Positions 46,850-59,692 of a stretch of DNA of 64,000 nucleotides are shown piece by piece (positions within the stretch are counted from its first letter, which is position 1; the number at the start of each line of letters is the position of its first letter). Below the pieces are notes generated by a model. The model was not told the origin of the DNA. It worked only from the letters and a program-made list of their open reading frames with translations, and did no database searches. Where the stretch lies: contig OX104128.1 in assembly GCA_944470555.2 (NCBI GenBank), forward strand, positions 63,681,257-63,745,256, written 5' to 3'. This DNA comes from Heterobilharzia americana. Taxonomy: Eukaryota > Platyhelminthes > Trematoda > Strigeidida > Schistosomatidae. The position numbers and the translations under genes are program-made.

Positions 46850-47840
46850 ATTCATATCGAAGTTACTTATCTGTCAGTCGATATCACTGGTCTTTGAATT
46901 ACATCTACCTTCACAAGTGAAAAAATTCTTCATACCTTTGAATTTAATACGATGTAATTTACAAGTGCATAGCTAAGGTTTCATTGTTTAACAAAAAATG
47001 AAACTTGGTAACCCAACTAACAGTAGTAATTCATGAGTGTTAGATTTATATTTGTCCATGATAAGTTTTAGATTGAACCAAATTGCAATTATAAGCCGAA
47101 TAGCCGATTATCATCTCAGGTGAAGATTCGAAACACATAAGGCTTAAATCCCCTAAAGTTTATAGGTACGCTATTGTAATAGAAACCAACAAGCATAAAG
47201 CTTGAACACATAGTTTAACGCTCATAATCCTCAGTCATCCACTTTATGTAAACTTTACAAGCGATCTGTTTTTGTAAACAAGTGATAAAATGTCTGGTTT
47301 TCAATTCAACATGTATAGACTGGATGAATTTTTTAGGAAGTAGTTGATCTGAAGATATTTTTCGCTAAAGCTTAACATTATTAAGCTAAAGATTGAAGAC
47401 TTAGGAGAACAACAAGACTGCTTCATCTGAATTCCAAACTGATATGAAACAGCGTTCCAGTGATCCTTGGTTTTCTATGCTACCTTAATGGATGTCGGTA
47501 CACAATGAAAACTGTCTTAACGACAAAAATAAATTAATTCTATATGGTTACAGCAAAGCATATGAGTATGATTTTTGCATAATTGGACTCTTGTTTAAGT
47601 CCAAGTCGTATGATACAACACAAACGTTAATAAAACTGCCGAAATAACTTTAACTACTCATGAGTAGCCAAAATGTATTTAATCAAAACGACAAAAAAGA
47701 GGAATAGCATCTGGCGTTCTATCAGCCAATGTAAAAAATAATAGGATTACAATTGGTTTTATGAATATATATGTATGCTTGTATAATAAATGAAGAAATC
47801 TGTACACTGTTCAACTGGTGAATAAAATCATATTGGAGTC
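46850..47840. other. Downstream flank of the membrane-protein gene
   Basis: AT-rich with no recognised feature. No AATAAA on the minus strand was found in the first 100 bp after the stop. Confidence 0.4.
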
Positions 47841-47843
47841 GAT

Positions 47844-49390
47844 TCATCTCATTTTATTCTCACGTTGTAATATTGTATATTGTCTAATAAAATAACTCAG
47901 AATAATTAATGCTGCTAAAAGAATCATAGTCATTAGAAGTAAGATAGCAACCAGAACTGTTATTGTATTTCTCAGCCAAACCAACTTCTGTTCACAGTCA
48001 TTATCACTTTGTCTACTTAAGTAGCCTTCTAATACGGTTATGAACTTACTCATTGAAGCACATGATTCAGTTAATGTTTGATTTTGTGGTGAAATAGAAG
48101 TAAACTGTTTGGTAAGTTGAGGTGTTGATATGGTAGATGGTAGTTTAGTAGTTCTGTCTTCAGTAGTAGGTGATGATGATGATGATAATGTTGTGTATGA
48201 AGTAGAAAATGATGATATCCTAGATTTAGAACGTTTTGGTGATCGTTTTGCACGAAGATTATTATTATTTATCGATTGTGTAGTCATAATAGGTACTTGT
48301 TGAAAATATTTTTCATTATCTAATGTTTTCTTCAATGATACTGTATAAAAGTGTTTTGTATTTATTGGACATCGTCGTTCATGAACTTTTAAATCAGCTA
48401 CCAATATAAATTCTGGATAATTTGGACAAGAATACCTCCAATAAACTAAACATTCATTTTCATTATTATTATTATTATTATCATTATTCCTGGTTAATTC
48501 AATTCTTGAATCTGGTAATGAAGATTCACGTGGATTAATCATTGTCTCTTCTTTTCTTACACAATCCTGTATAATAAAATAATCTAAAGATAAATTTGCA
48601 ACAAGCATAACATCTAAGTGACGTAACATTTTACCATCTAATGAAATATATCTTAACCATGGTGATAATTTATTGAAATCATTTCTATCCAATCTAAACA
48701 TTGGTAAAGCTAGTGTAAGATAAAGATCAGTTATAGGTTTAATATAATTTAAAATATAATTATATATTATAGTACTCATTCGATCAGAAGTAAATGTGAA
48801 AAAGTTGCTGTCTGATTCATTTGATAAGGTTCCTATAACAATATGTAATAAACGAGAGGTGAAATGTGTAACACACTGACTTGTTATTGATTTATTCCAT
48901 TTACTACTCAATATATTATTATCAGTAGTTTGATTAAATATAGTTGAATTAAAACAATCTAAAATAGCGATATTTTTATCTGGTAAATGTAAAGCTGTTT
49001 CAGATACTTTTCTGTATTCTCTACTATTTATTTTAGGTCGAAGGAAACATTTAAAATTACACGGGATATTTTTATACTCTGAATTAATTTCTTGGATGAC
49101 AATGATGATGGTGTTATAGAACGTGGATATCGAATAATTTCAACATTCTTCTCTATGTCTTCTACTTCTTCTTCGTCATCACCATCAATAGATTTGTATT
49201 CCTTGGTAGAAAGATGATTCAATGTTTCCAATACTTTCATAATGTCTTTTATAGCAATAGTCATGGAGTCGTTGATTGTTTCATCTTGTATATTATATAA
49301 ATATCTTGGCTTTGTATCTATGCCAGTTATATCTGCATACAACATTACTAATTTAATAAAAATGAGTAGACTACAAATTGTTAAATTCAT
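47844..49390 (-). CDS. Putative single-pass surface glycoprotein (apparent frameshift)
   Basis: The ATG at 49390 opens a frame with a signal peptide (LTICSLLIFIKLVMLYA) and an acidic patch (DGDDEEEVEDIEKN), stopping at 49028. The next frame is open from about 49070 to 47844. One extra base in the five-T run at 49069-49073 would join them into about 515 residues, the junction reading SIKN-IPCNFKCF. The second frame's numbered part (355 residues from 48911) has paired cysteines (CLVYWRYSCP, residues 154-162; RRC near 181), sequons NKS, NES, NLS and NQT, a poly-Asn run (145-150), RAKR at 220-223 followed by a Ser/Thr-rich stretch, and a membrane span at about 316-341 before a short basic tail. 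The features fit a type I surface protein cleaved by a furin-like protease. I do not recognise the family. The break may be an assembly error, a real mutation or an unseen intron. Confidence 0.65.
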
Positions 49391-50269
49391 GTGTTGTTAT
49401 ACATTTTGTTAATAGTAATAGTGATAATGTAAGCATAGATATTTTGATGAATTTCTATGCGGATTTATAAATGACCTGCACCATTCATTTTTGTTCGCTG
49501 GTTATTTATCCCAAGTCGATTGAATGCCCTTAAAAACCTTGACAAATTCAAACCAATGATTGGTTAAAATTATTTTGTCCAATCAGTATTATTAGTTTGA
49601 TGATTTCGTAGATGTGATAATAGAAAGCCCAGACATGGGACAGTTAGTATATACATACTTTTACAGGCTACGTGTATGTATTTTCGATACGTATGTATAT
49701 ACGTGTAAGCGTTCGATGCGTTTTGTATTAATTTATTCACAAATTGCACCAACACATACACAAGATACCCATGATTTGTACAAACTGTCAAAACTTTCAG
49801 TCTTGTTAGCTGTGCAAAATTCAGACAGTTCAAGCAAATAAAACTTCATCTAATGATGTTGATAAGTATACATATATTTTAGATTACAACAGACGCTTAC
49901 GTAACGTTACAGAATACAGATGTGTTAAACAGTTGAAAAACCAATGATTAATTAAAACTAGAAAAAGGTGTTGAACAAACTTATCCAAATAACAAGTTAT
50001 TAATTATTTTTCTTTGGACATAGATGCTTGGAATTTAGAATAAAGCCAGAAGAATGCAGACAATAGTCTAGTAGAATCTGATGAATACTAAGAATGATTA
50101 GTTGACGTAAAAGAAATTAGAAAATAATTACAAACAGTTGATAAGTATTGGATGACATTTTGTTATTTATTGTTGTTGTTAAAGGTTACTGTTAGGTGTT
50201 TTGTACAACAATTGGCTAAGTGAATTAAAACTGTTTTCAATAAAATCAGGTTCTACTTTTGGCGATCCC
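49391..50269. other. Upstream flank of the membrane-protein gene
   Basis: It should hold the gene's promoter and any non-coding first exon, but no element can be named. A near-palindromic run around 49660-49710 (TACGTGTATGTA, ATACGTATGTATATACGTGT) is present. Confidence 0.3.
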
Positions 50270-50690
50270 TGATAAATACCAAGTTGAAATCGATCAGTCT
50301 CCACAGTCCTCTAAAATAAGGTGATTGAGTACCCACTGGTGACTCTCTTCTAGTGATGACTCCTGAAGTTCTAGTGGAAATCGTGACCGATGGGGCCAAC
50401 AAAGTCCAACCTGATGACAGTTACTCAACGATAGCAATGTATGAAGACCACGCTATATCATGAACTGACAGAAGTAGGCGAAATGTACCACTGGATTTCG
50501 ATCCAGTGGCTCAATAATAGCATCCTGGCTATGGCATCTAAAAGTCTAGGATTCGATCTCTGGTAGGTGAAGGTCACAAGCACACACTACTGAGGAGACC
50601 CATACTAAGTAGAAACAGCTGTCTAGGGTGACAAGTTCTTCAGTGGTTCTCCAATTGGAGTTGATTCATAACGAATACAAAATGAAAAAT
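50270..50690 (+). mobile_element. Longest copy of the hammerhead SINE family
   Basis: The leader runs from about 50270 (GATAAATACCAAGTTGAAATC) through GGGGCCAACAAAGTCCAAC and TCATGAACTGACAGAAGTAG. A tRNA-like part follows, with AGTGGCTCAATAATAGCATC and GGATTCGATCTCTGG. The ribozyme at about 50604-50650 has CTGAGGA and GAAAC boxes intact and the triplet GTC, but helix II is broken (GACC opposite AGTA). The tail is GGTTCTCCAATTGGAGTTG. Confidence 0.7.
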
Positions 50691-50699
50691 TATTTATAT

Positions 50700-52845
50700 G
50701 AGGAAACTAGAAACGATATAAATTAAGAAATGTACAGAAAAATCAAGGCTTCTATTACTGATGAGCTTTACAACTCACTTGGGATGACTTTAAGTCACCA
50801 GTTCATAAAAATTCAGAATAAAGTATGAAGTCTCCATAGTTTGGTGTCTGTCAAAATAGGAAATATAACTGAGTCAATTATAATCAGATCACAACTTTTG
50901 ATAACTATCATTTTCATGGTGGTTGTAAAAATGCAGATACTCAAGTCTGTAGGAAATCTAAGAATCTACTACAGGAAGTAAGGTGACTAACACATCCACT
51001 AATAAATATAAGTAAAGAACGTTTGGTAGTTGTAATGAATAAGAATAATGCTTGTTCCCTGCCACAGATATTATCTGGTTGTGATAGGCTGCTTTAGTTT
51101 AGAGTTATAACCCATCCAAGTTACAGTGGATGAAGTGAATGTTCAAAGAGTTCAACTGCCAGTAGTCTGTGAGTAAAATATGCTGTGGGCGACTTGCCTA
51201 AAGCAGATGTTTTGTGACCTATGCTTTTATGATCCCAGGTTTATAGATCAGTCATTATTAAACACTGTTAGTACTACGTTTTCGTTAAGAAAATCACCTT
51301 TCATAGTGATAACAACCAAGAAATGCTAACTGGTTCACATCACAGACAGCAACTAAGTTTACCTACTCAATAACAACACGTTTTCCTCACCCCGTGGCAA
51401 ACTTTCTGCATTCACTTTTGTCTATAAATTTAAACAATATTCAGCTTTCTTTGACTGTTCAATCTTTTCTAGAGGATTCAAGTTGGTGAAATAATGTGTA
51501 AGGAATCGCGAAACTACTCATTCATCTACATATACAACTCACATCCAGCTACATATTACGTGACTAGCCACAATTATAGAGTTTTTGGGCTGTTTATTTT
51601 TGTAGTGCTTCTAAGACAAACATGCGACTCAAGTGTTTCGACTCATTAAGCCTTACAGGTGGAAAATTGCAATATCACATTTTTCTCCCTTGGAGCTTCT
51701 AGGAAATCTTTGGCAATTAATGGCAGTTTTACAGTTGAAGGAGTAACGTTAATTTTTAGGTTATCAAGCACACCAATCAGCTAGATTCTAAATGACAGTT
51801 GCCCATGCTTTGTTCAGCTCTGTAGCATGATAAGAATTATGAAGGATACAGAAACAAGAATATAATTTTTTCTCATTTCTACTTATGCAGCCAAAGAGTG
51901 CAGTTTGGATGGATTGAAAGACAAGTCTTACCAAAAATTGTCTTGCTTCCTACTAAAAGCCTAACGTACCGATGTGTTCGTCTCAGCGAGCGACTTCAAC
52001 AAACAAACAGTATGGCTATGCCGGCAAGAAGAGTACTTAGGTGATAAATCAGTGATTTCAGCTAAACAAGTGAAAACTGTAGCTGCTTGCATAACTTGTA
52101 TCTGTTCCTAAGTAGTTCTAATTTGGAATTCGCTTATACAATCAGAAATCTCGGTCTAACAGAGATAATGTGGTATACTAAATTGATATTACGTAAAAGA
52201 GGGGATCACTGCTCTTTTGAAGTACATTTTTGGAAGTAAGTAACCTGCTGGTTTGAGCTAACACATGTCTAAGCTCTAGTGGCTGCAGGACAGTTACATA
52301 AAGAAGATCACTGACAATCAAATCCGAAAATGTAGACTTCAGGATCGTGCCTGAGTAAAGAAGCAGTTTTGGGCTGGGAATTCTGCAAAACTTAAAGAAA
52401 AACAAGTAATTTAATGGCAGGTAACTGTTTCACTTTACTAAAGAGACTAGTGCGAAGAAAGATGGTTGTTTCACTATGAACCCGTTGATGAGGTGACTCG
52501 AGTGATAATCAGGGCATTTTATGTCATATTTTTCTCTTTGTATGCTTTAATCCTGTTGATATCAGAACATCATTACTCTTTGCATTGGTTAACTTAGAGA
52601 GAAAATTAATGTTCTTGAGCTAAACCACATAAATGACTAGGCTTTCTTAGATGCCATATGAAAACGCTATTGGTCTAAACTTGTGTGAGTGATCTAATCA
52701 GATTTATTCATTAACACTAACATCGAAGTGATTTGATTGGTTCCTGTTTTCATCTATGGTAGTTTTTAGGTGGAGAAAAATTAGGCTTGGAAAAATCCCA
52801 ACGCAAGCTAACTATGAAAATACTACTATTTTCTAAAAGTCAACA
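50700..52845. other. Intergenic stretch, nothing recognised
   Basis: No motif found; the frame 52178-52405 (-) is unremarkable. Confidence 0.45.
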
Positions 52846-52848
52846 TTC

Positions 52849-54648
52849 TATTGTTATTATTTGTCCCTTGAGTTTCTAATAGAACATAGAGATTCCATCT
52901 GGTCCTGCTGCTTTCCCGAATTCCAACAGCTTTATGGAATTCAGGACTTCGAATTTCTTTGAAGGGCTTGTGTTCGCTGGTAGCTTTGTTGCTGGGGTGC
53001 AGGTGGTATTTCTGGACTAGTTGCAGGTGTCGGTGGTGGTCGATTCAAGAGCTTTTTGAAGTGGTCAGTCCGTCGCTTCCTTCGGTTCTTCTCTCCGGTA
53101 ACTAAGTTTCGTTCATTATCTTTCATTGGTTTCATCTGTGTTGATCTCTTCTCTTCCAGATTGTATCCTGGTTATTTGATACAATGTTGTCAGGTCTGTG
53201 TCTCTCCTACCTGCAGCCTGTTCTGCTTCACTTGCCACTGTGTCGTAGAAGTGTCTTTAGTCTGTGTGCGCACTCTTCCTCACTTCTGTGTCCAGTGTTT
53301 TATAGATTATACTCAGTTCCTCTTTTCATTGTTCATCCCTGCACTGTACTGGTTCATCTCCTGCTTCACCATCTTCCTCTCCCTGCTCTATCAGCTTCCA
53401 TGTGTCCGTCGAGATCCATTCCTTGTCCTGTTTTTTCTCCCTCCCTGGTACGGTTATGCAGGTTTCATTCTGCATCTCTTTCAAAGAGTTCCAGTGTTCT
53501 TCAACACAGGTTTCTTCAGGAATGTTGCCTAATGTCTCCCATTTCGTCCTAATGGCTGACGTGATATCTTTTGTAGTTTGGTTCTTCAGTTTGTCTTCTG
53601 AGTGTTGAACTTGAACTGTGGTCGTCTATCACCAACTTCTTTGAAGGCTTCCAACTTGATTTTGTAGGTAGGTTCCGTGCAGTAGATAGTGAGTGGTGTG
53701 AACCTACATTTGCTCCTCTTCGGGATCTTGTGTCCGGTAGGCTGGCTGTGTCTCCACCTTCTTCAGATTGAGATGAAGTCGGTGTGATGTTTAGTGTAGT
53801 GTGTCCATCTGGTGAAATCAAATCCATATCTCTCGCTTTGTGAATATCCTTGGGTTTGTACACAGTGCCTCCAATCACCAAATCGTTGAATGCACAGAAG
53901 TCTGTCAACAGTTCTCCATTCTTTTTCATTTCACTAAATTGTTCTTGACCCATGATGAGTCCTCTTTCTGTGTTATCTCCGCCAAGTTTGGTTTTCATGT
54001 CGTCCATTAGAATTATGATGTCGCCATCTGGGGTGGGGTCTTGTCCATTACTGATTGTAGTTTTCTATGGAATTCCTCCTTCTTCTCTTGATCTGCATTA
54101 TTTGTAGGTGCGTAGCGTAGCACTGTATGATTGTAACTTTCTTTCATTTCGATTTATATCTTGCTGTCATGATCCTGGATGAGGAGATTGATTCCCACTG
54201 CATGAGAGTCTTTGATGCTGTCGGGGACATCATGATGGCCACTCCATTACTAAGTGTGCTCATGGTTGTGGTCTGGGTGACAATATCAGAATAGATTATT
54301 GACTCTCCAGTTGACAGTTTGGAGAGTCCACTTGCATTTCATCTGCTTTCTCAGATTCCAAGGACTTCTATGCCGTGCCTCCTCATCTCCTTTGCAATCT
54401 GGGTAGCCTTGCTAGGTTGATACGTTGTGTGGACATTCCGCGTCCTCACGTTTACTGGCGTCATTTTGTCTCTCGGATTCCAGTGAGGAATAATTTTGTT
54501 TTTATTTCTTATATTTGTCTGCGCTTTGAAGTTTCTTTAGGGGTTGGATTGGTTTTCTGGTGTAGGGTTGCTAACCGTATGCACAACCTTCCCTGTTTAT
54601 GTGGGCCTAGGATTGGCTAGTGATTAGTGAACTAGTTAACCAGGCGAT
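52849..54648 (-). mobile_element. RTE retrotransposon lacking its reverse transcriptase (copy H)
   Basis: Both ends are present: the 5' motif near 54648 and the AAT tail with the last ~40 bp at 52849-52890. Between 52885 and 52895 the 3' terminus is joined directly to the linker region (GATTCCATCTGGTCCTGCTG, compare 15880), so the entire reverse transcriptase is gone. The rest is nearly identical to 15880-17624. The frame 53549-54007 again holds GGDNTERGLIMGQ and DMDLISPDGHT. It is a two-ended, internally deleted derivative. Long plus-strand frames at 53056-53608 are antisense shadows. Confidence 0.88.
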
Positions 54649-54649
54649 G

Positions 54650-55338
54650 TTCCCAATAATATTTAGGGATGAGAAACTGTTGAACTATATAAAGGAGACT
54701 TGAAAGCCGTATGGTTACTGTGATATGAATATGAGCAATGATTTCTGATCGAAATGTCATCCAGTAAGTTATACTGTATCACGGTGTGGCATAAAAAATA
54801 AACAATTTAATATGGAATTATACTCTGATAACTATTTTATCACAGTTGTAGTGGATGCGGTTAATCTTTCATATTTTTATTCTCTTGTTATCGACTACCC
54901 AAGGGATACATACATTCTTAAGGATTCCTCTGTTTTTACCCTTTGTTTTAATTACCAGTCATGAATGTTTTTAAAAAGGAGCCAATTAACAGAATTGACT
55001 ATCATGCTGCATTAAACCTTTCACGTCAGAAATGTCTCTATGAAGTCACTAACTGTTACCTTGAGCCATTTAGAACAGTATAAACTCGTTAGTTTCAAGT
55101 TCTCTAGTTAAAACACTTTTAATATTATAGTTTCACACAAGGCTAAGTAATCGATTATACCAGATAAGCTGTGGCAATGATTTATTCATTTTTGACCATT
55201 AAAACTTGAATTATGGCATACTTCTATTCATTTTCTGACCTTTACTTATTTTATGGGTTTTAAAAAAATATTGTCAGTATCAGTATCATTATTATTATCA
55301 CTATTCTTTTCTTTAATTCGCTCTTCTTCTTCTTACAG
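54650..55338. other. Intergenic or intronic stretch
   Basis: No feature until a long pyrimidine tract from about 55290. Confidence 0.4.
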
Positions 55339-55389
55339 ACTCCTTTTTTGAAAAATGTAGCAAATAAAACCGATAAGGAATCATTCCAG
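55339..55389 (+). other. Candidate 51-nt micro-exon
   Basis: A strong pyrimidine tract (TCTTTAATTCGCTC, TTCTTCTTCTTACAG) ends at 55338. The next 51 bases are open in one frame, reading TPFLKNVANKTDKESFQ, and finish CAG before GTACCG. The length is a multiple of three, the donor is acceptable, and schistosomes are known for genes built of such small symmetrical exons. Partner exons could not be placed. Confidence 0.35.
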
Positions 55390-57884
55390 GTACCGTATTG
55401 ATTTTGTCTGCATATGTATGCTATTTCTTTTACTTATTTTTCTGTCATAGTACAAGTTTATTATAATCAGCTTGAAGATATAATGATATAAATTATTCTT
55501 ATTCATTTGGATTGATTTTCATGGTTCAACTCGACTTTCTTTAGTTATGCAACAATCAGTGGCTATTATGATTAGGGAGGTAAGCGAAAAATGATTGGTA
55601 TAGAGATCGAATTTCAGTGGGTACACGAACAAGTTGTCGATCTCGATTCAAAAATCAACGTTTCCTGTCTTGATTAAAAACTCAAGTGGACTGAGTAGGA
55701 AACTATAAGGTTACATAAATCTCCTCGGTATTTCAGATATACTTATTTTAAAAGTGTAAGTCTTTCAGTCGTTTACCTCTAACAATTTAACTCTAAAACC
55801 TCACGGAGCAACTGTACTATTTTTCAAGTAGTTTTATTTACAGGCTACCTGACAGATGAAGCATTATGAAATATCAGAACATACTGAATAACTTTTCAAT
55901 CCTTGTTTATATGTCGGTGCTGTTATTCATCTACTTACTAATACTAGATAGTTATCAGGTTTCAAGGTAGGCATGATTTAGAAATTTTATGCATACGCCT
56001 TTCCTTTATCAACTCAAACTTAGGATTATTCAGACTGAAATCTTCATATTAATTGATTATGTCGATCTTAAATTGTATGCTCAACCCGCTTACCAATAAT
56101 CGTAATTAATTTCTGTTCGACGTAAATGTTCTTGAATACCAGTGATATGTTAATTCAGGGGAAAGAATACTTGCCCATCAATATTTCAGTGACCCTGGCA
56201 ATATGGATCATATAGAGTGAAGTTAGAAACGATAATCATTTTGTCTTAAGTCAGATACCAGAATATGTCTTGCTAAGCCATCTTAAGTTAACAAAGTAAA
56301 CTCCATTCTGAACTGTACGCACATTTCAGAGGACTGTACAGCTCAAGGAAAACAAATTAGCACACCAACAAAACCAGGTCACTTTGGAGAACATTTTTCA
56401 AGATTCATCAACTTTACTGCCACTTGTGATAACTAGAAACTAAATGCATTTTATAGCCTTTTTGCGCATATTTTATATAACCTTTTGCTATATGTTAAAT
56501 ACATTTATGTTCGTCTGATTTTTCTAGTCACTGACAGAGTATTAGTTCTGCATACTTCGAACAATTCGTGCCTCAGCAATTTAGTCGTATGAATGTTATC
56601 TTTATTTAAAACTCATAGTTTTCTTTCATATAGAACCAAGTATCCAAACATTTATGTAAGCTAATATTAAGATTGTTTTACTTTCTAAGCAGCTGATGAG
56701 AAATCGCAAAATAAAACGGACTTATGATATTCTGCTAAAGCAGATATTCTCGCTCTACTTAAATGCATCTTAGTCCTTCCGTTATATGTTGTTATGCAGT
56801 TGAACAGCACTCTTTTCTAGATGACATTGCAAGCATAATTAACTACTTACAGTCATATCAAGGAATATCTCTCTACTATAGTGTCTTAATTCCGGTTTTT
56901 ATCTAGATTAAGAACTAAATTGAAGAAAGACAGGCACATCAAATCTCAAACTTAGTCATACACATTTTAGATCGGATAGCTGAAATCATCATGAAATGCA
57001 GTTAAGGTGCCATCAGTAACAACACTGAGTTTGCGTAAATCAACACTATAAGTTAGCTGAGGTCAGTAATTTCTATCTCGTATTGGTAATAAAAATATAT
57101 AACAAACTATTTTATTATTTTTTCTGCCACTCCAGAAATAGCCACATCGCTTAATAGCTGGCTGACAAAAACTGGGTGTCTGATAACCTTTTAAGTAATA
57201 CGCTTGTAACAGCCACCTTCTGAAAAAAGTTCTATCAGTCGTCAACTACCACGCTTATGATATCTGTCGGTTGTGAAAGCTTTTGCGGAGGAAAAAATAT
57301 CTTAAAAAATATCAACCAATGAGTGTTGTGTACTTGTTGACAATATCTATGAACCTAACTAATCATCTCATCTGTTGTGAACCATAAGTGATACATAATA
57401 TTATAGGATGCTATCAGAAAATGATATCGTTGACGATAGATATAGAACAGGGTAATTTCATAGGGGTATTAAATTAACCCTTATGTAAGAAGATGATGTA
57501 TTCGAACTTTATTGTAAATCACTTCCGAACAAGTGGGTGAGCAGAAACAGATCTTCCTTCGTTCACTCTTTTGTTTAGCTCCTTCATGAATAACAAATTT
57601 CCTAATTTATTCATTGGTCAGAATCTCGTTGAACATTTCCATTGACACTGAAAAATGCCGTAGATCTCATTTACGTGTTTCTCTGTCATTATTGTAGAGA
57701 TGAACTTCATAATTCAACATGAACTGCTGAAATCCAAGAAGACGGGTGAAGAAACGAGATTTTACTCACATATAAATGATTGTTCTGAAGAAGAATTCTA
57801 GAAACGACTAATTGACTTTGATAATTATTGAACAATTCCTTCTTCCTAGAAAAATAGTTGATTTAGTTTTCCTTATCTTTTCAG
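55390..57884. other. Stretch without recognised features
   Basis: Possibly intron of the gene suggested by the micro-exon. Nothing else seen. Confidence 0.35.
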
Positions 57885-57960
57885 TAATAATATTTCCTTC
57901 ACTAAGCAAACCGAAGACCAAGATAAACAAGAAAGAGCTATTAAAACTGCAAAAATTTGA
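57885..57960 (+). other. Weak candidate terminal exon
   Basis: After TTTTCCTTATCTTTTCAG the frame starting at 57886 reads a charged stretch (KQTEDQDKQERAIKTAKI) to TGA at 57958-57960. It may be the end of the gene suggested by 55339-55389, but the phases do not join directly. Confidence 0.15.
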
Positions 57961-58890
57961 TCTGAAATGAGCTTATACAAGAGTACCGTGCTTACTATCT
58001 GCAACAAGCTTAGTTTGAAAATGCAAGAGTGGATCACTGCAGGACTCAAACTTTACCTGTCTGTATTAGTAGTTAAATACACTACTGGTTCGATTCGACT
58101 AGTGTACCAATCACAATCTTATTAAATAGCAATCAATGGACCACTTCTTTCTGATTCAAGTCGATTTGGACTGAGATGAGAAGATATGTCTAGACTACTA
58201 TTTGGACGAATTCCAAAAGTCACATATCCTATGAAGGCGAGAAAAACGTTTTTTCAACCGACATGAAAAGGAAATCTGGTCAACTGTTTTTTCATGTCAT
58301 TTTGTAGACTGAAACCTAGGTTATCTCAAGACATTCTATTCATATCCTCCAACCACCAAGACTTTTAGTCTCAGTCGTCTGTCACATATCTGAGAATCAG
58401 TCTGATAAGCGTTTCAATCAAAGTGCCTCTGACTTTGGCACTTGATGATCTGCGGTTCATCTGTCTTATTAGGTATTTTCTTTGGAATTTGAATTTCTTC
58501 AACATAGAAGATATACCCCTCGGATTAGTTAGCAGAAAAACTTCAGAGTCTAAAGTGTCTAAAGCCTTCAATAGTCTGATGAAAGGAAAGCATAATCAGC
58601 CCGCAGTTGTGGTGTTTTCAGTTATTTCCTATGACTAGAAACGTATTGGAAACGCTTTATTACTGCTCTTGACTAGAAATTAAAACGGTTTCCCTGTGAT
58701 AGATTTGCCTTCACTGAATTCATCTATACCTTTTATAAAGCTGGAATAGGGCAGATATTGTCCACAATTCACATTTCATGAGTTAATGCATGTTTACCAC
58801 TGTAAATGTGCGGATCATTCAACTGTTTTAAATTTAATCTAGTAATAAGTTCCTACTAGTAGCATCTCACTTATTAACTTCAAGTTTTAA
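57961..58890. other. Intergenic stretch, nothing firm
   Basis: Overlapping frames at 58371-58571 (-) and 58423-58638 (+) carry no recognised motif. Confidence 0.4.
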
Positions 58891-58894
58891 GTCA

Positions 58895-59692
58895 TGGAGT
58901 ATGAGCGTCTCTTTTGTATTGCTTGCCTTCGACAGCTTTGAGCGAGAGGTAATTTGCCAGCTACTTCAACACTACGGAATACCACAAACGTTTATCAACC
59001 TCATTCAACAACTATATGAAGACGCCACGTGTCAAGTAATTCACAATAGGAAGCTCAGTGATGCCTTTGAAGTTAAGACAGAAGTAAGGTAAAATAGGGT
59101 TGTCTACTATCACCCATGATCTTCCTGATTGTAGTGGACTGAATCATGTAACAAATAGTGAGGAGCGAGAAGAGGGGGATACGCTGGACTGGGGAAAAGA
59201 ACCTAGAAGATTTGGATTTCACCGATGACTTGTGTCTGATGTCACATAAAATTGAAGGTCTACAGGTGAAAACTAACAAGTTGACAGAAGAAGTAGGGCA
59301 GAAAAGACGGCAATTCAAGTAAACGTAGAGTAGACAGAGGTGATGGAGATACCCAACCAACACCATCACCAACAACAACAAGCTCCAATCACCATCAACG
59401 GGAGAAACTTAAAGGAAGTAGCCTCCTCCATCTATCTAGGCAGCATCGTTTCAACTGCAGGCGGCACAGACGAGGATGTTAAAACCAGCCAGGATCGGAA
59501 AAGCTAAACGGGCGTTCATTAGCCTGAAACCAGTATGGAGATCTTCTACACTCAGCATAAACAGGAAGAAATGAGAGCTTCTGGGCTGTTTTGGAGCCAG
59601 GTCCAAAAGTTCGTAGAAAACAGAGTGCACTGGAGACGTGCTACTGAAGCTCTATGTTCCACTAGGAACTCAAGGGACAAATAATAATAATT
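58895..59692 (+). mobile_element. RTE retrotransposon with internal deletion (copy I, plus strand)
   Basis: The frame 58901-59092 reads AFDSFEREVICQLLQHYGIP (motif A and following helix), then DATCQVIHN and FEVKTEV. Downstream is DFTDDLCLMSH, the catalytic box with one change (FADD to FTDD). Near 59561 the sequence jumps to the 3' UTR (GAAGAAATGAGAG) and ends GAACTCAAGGGACAAATAATAATAAT. It is 5'-truncated within the palm. Confidence 0.85.

Noticed and set aside
48071..48253. His/Leu-rich 60-codon frame
   Set aside because: An out-of-frame shadow of the membrane-protein coding sequence.
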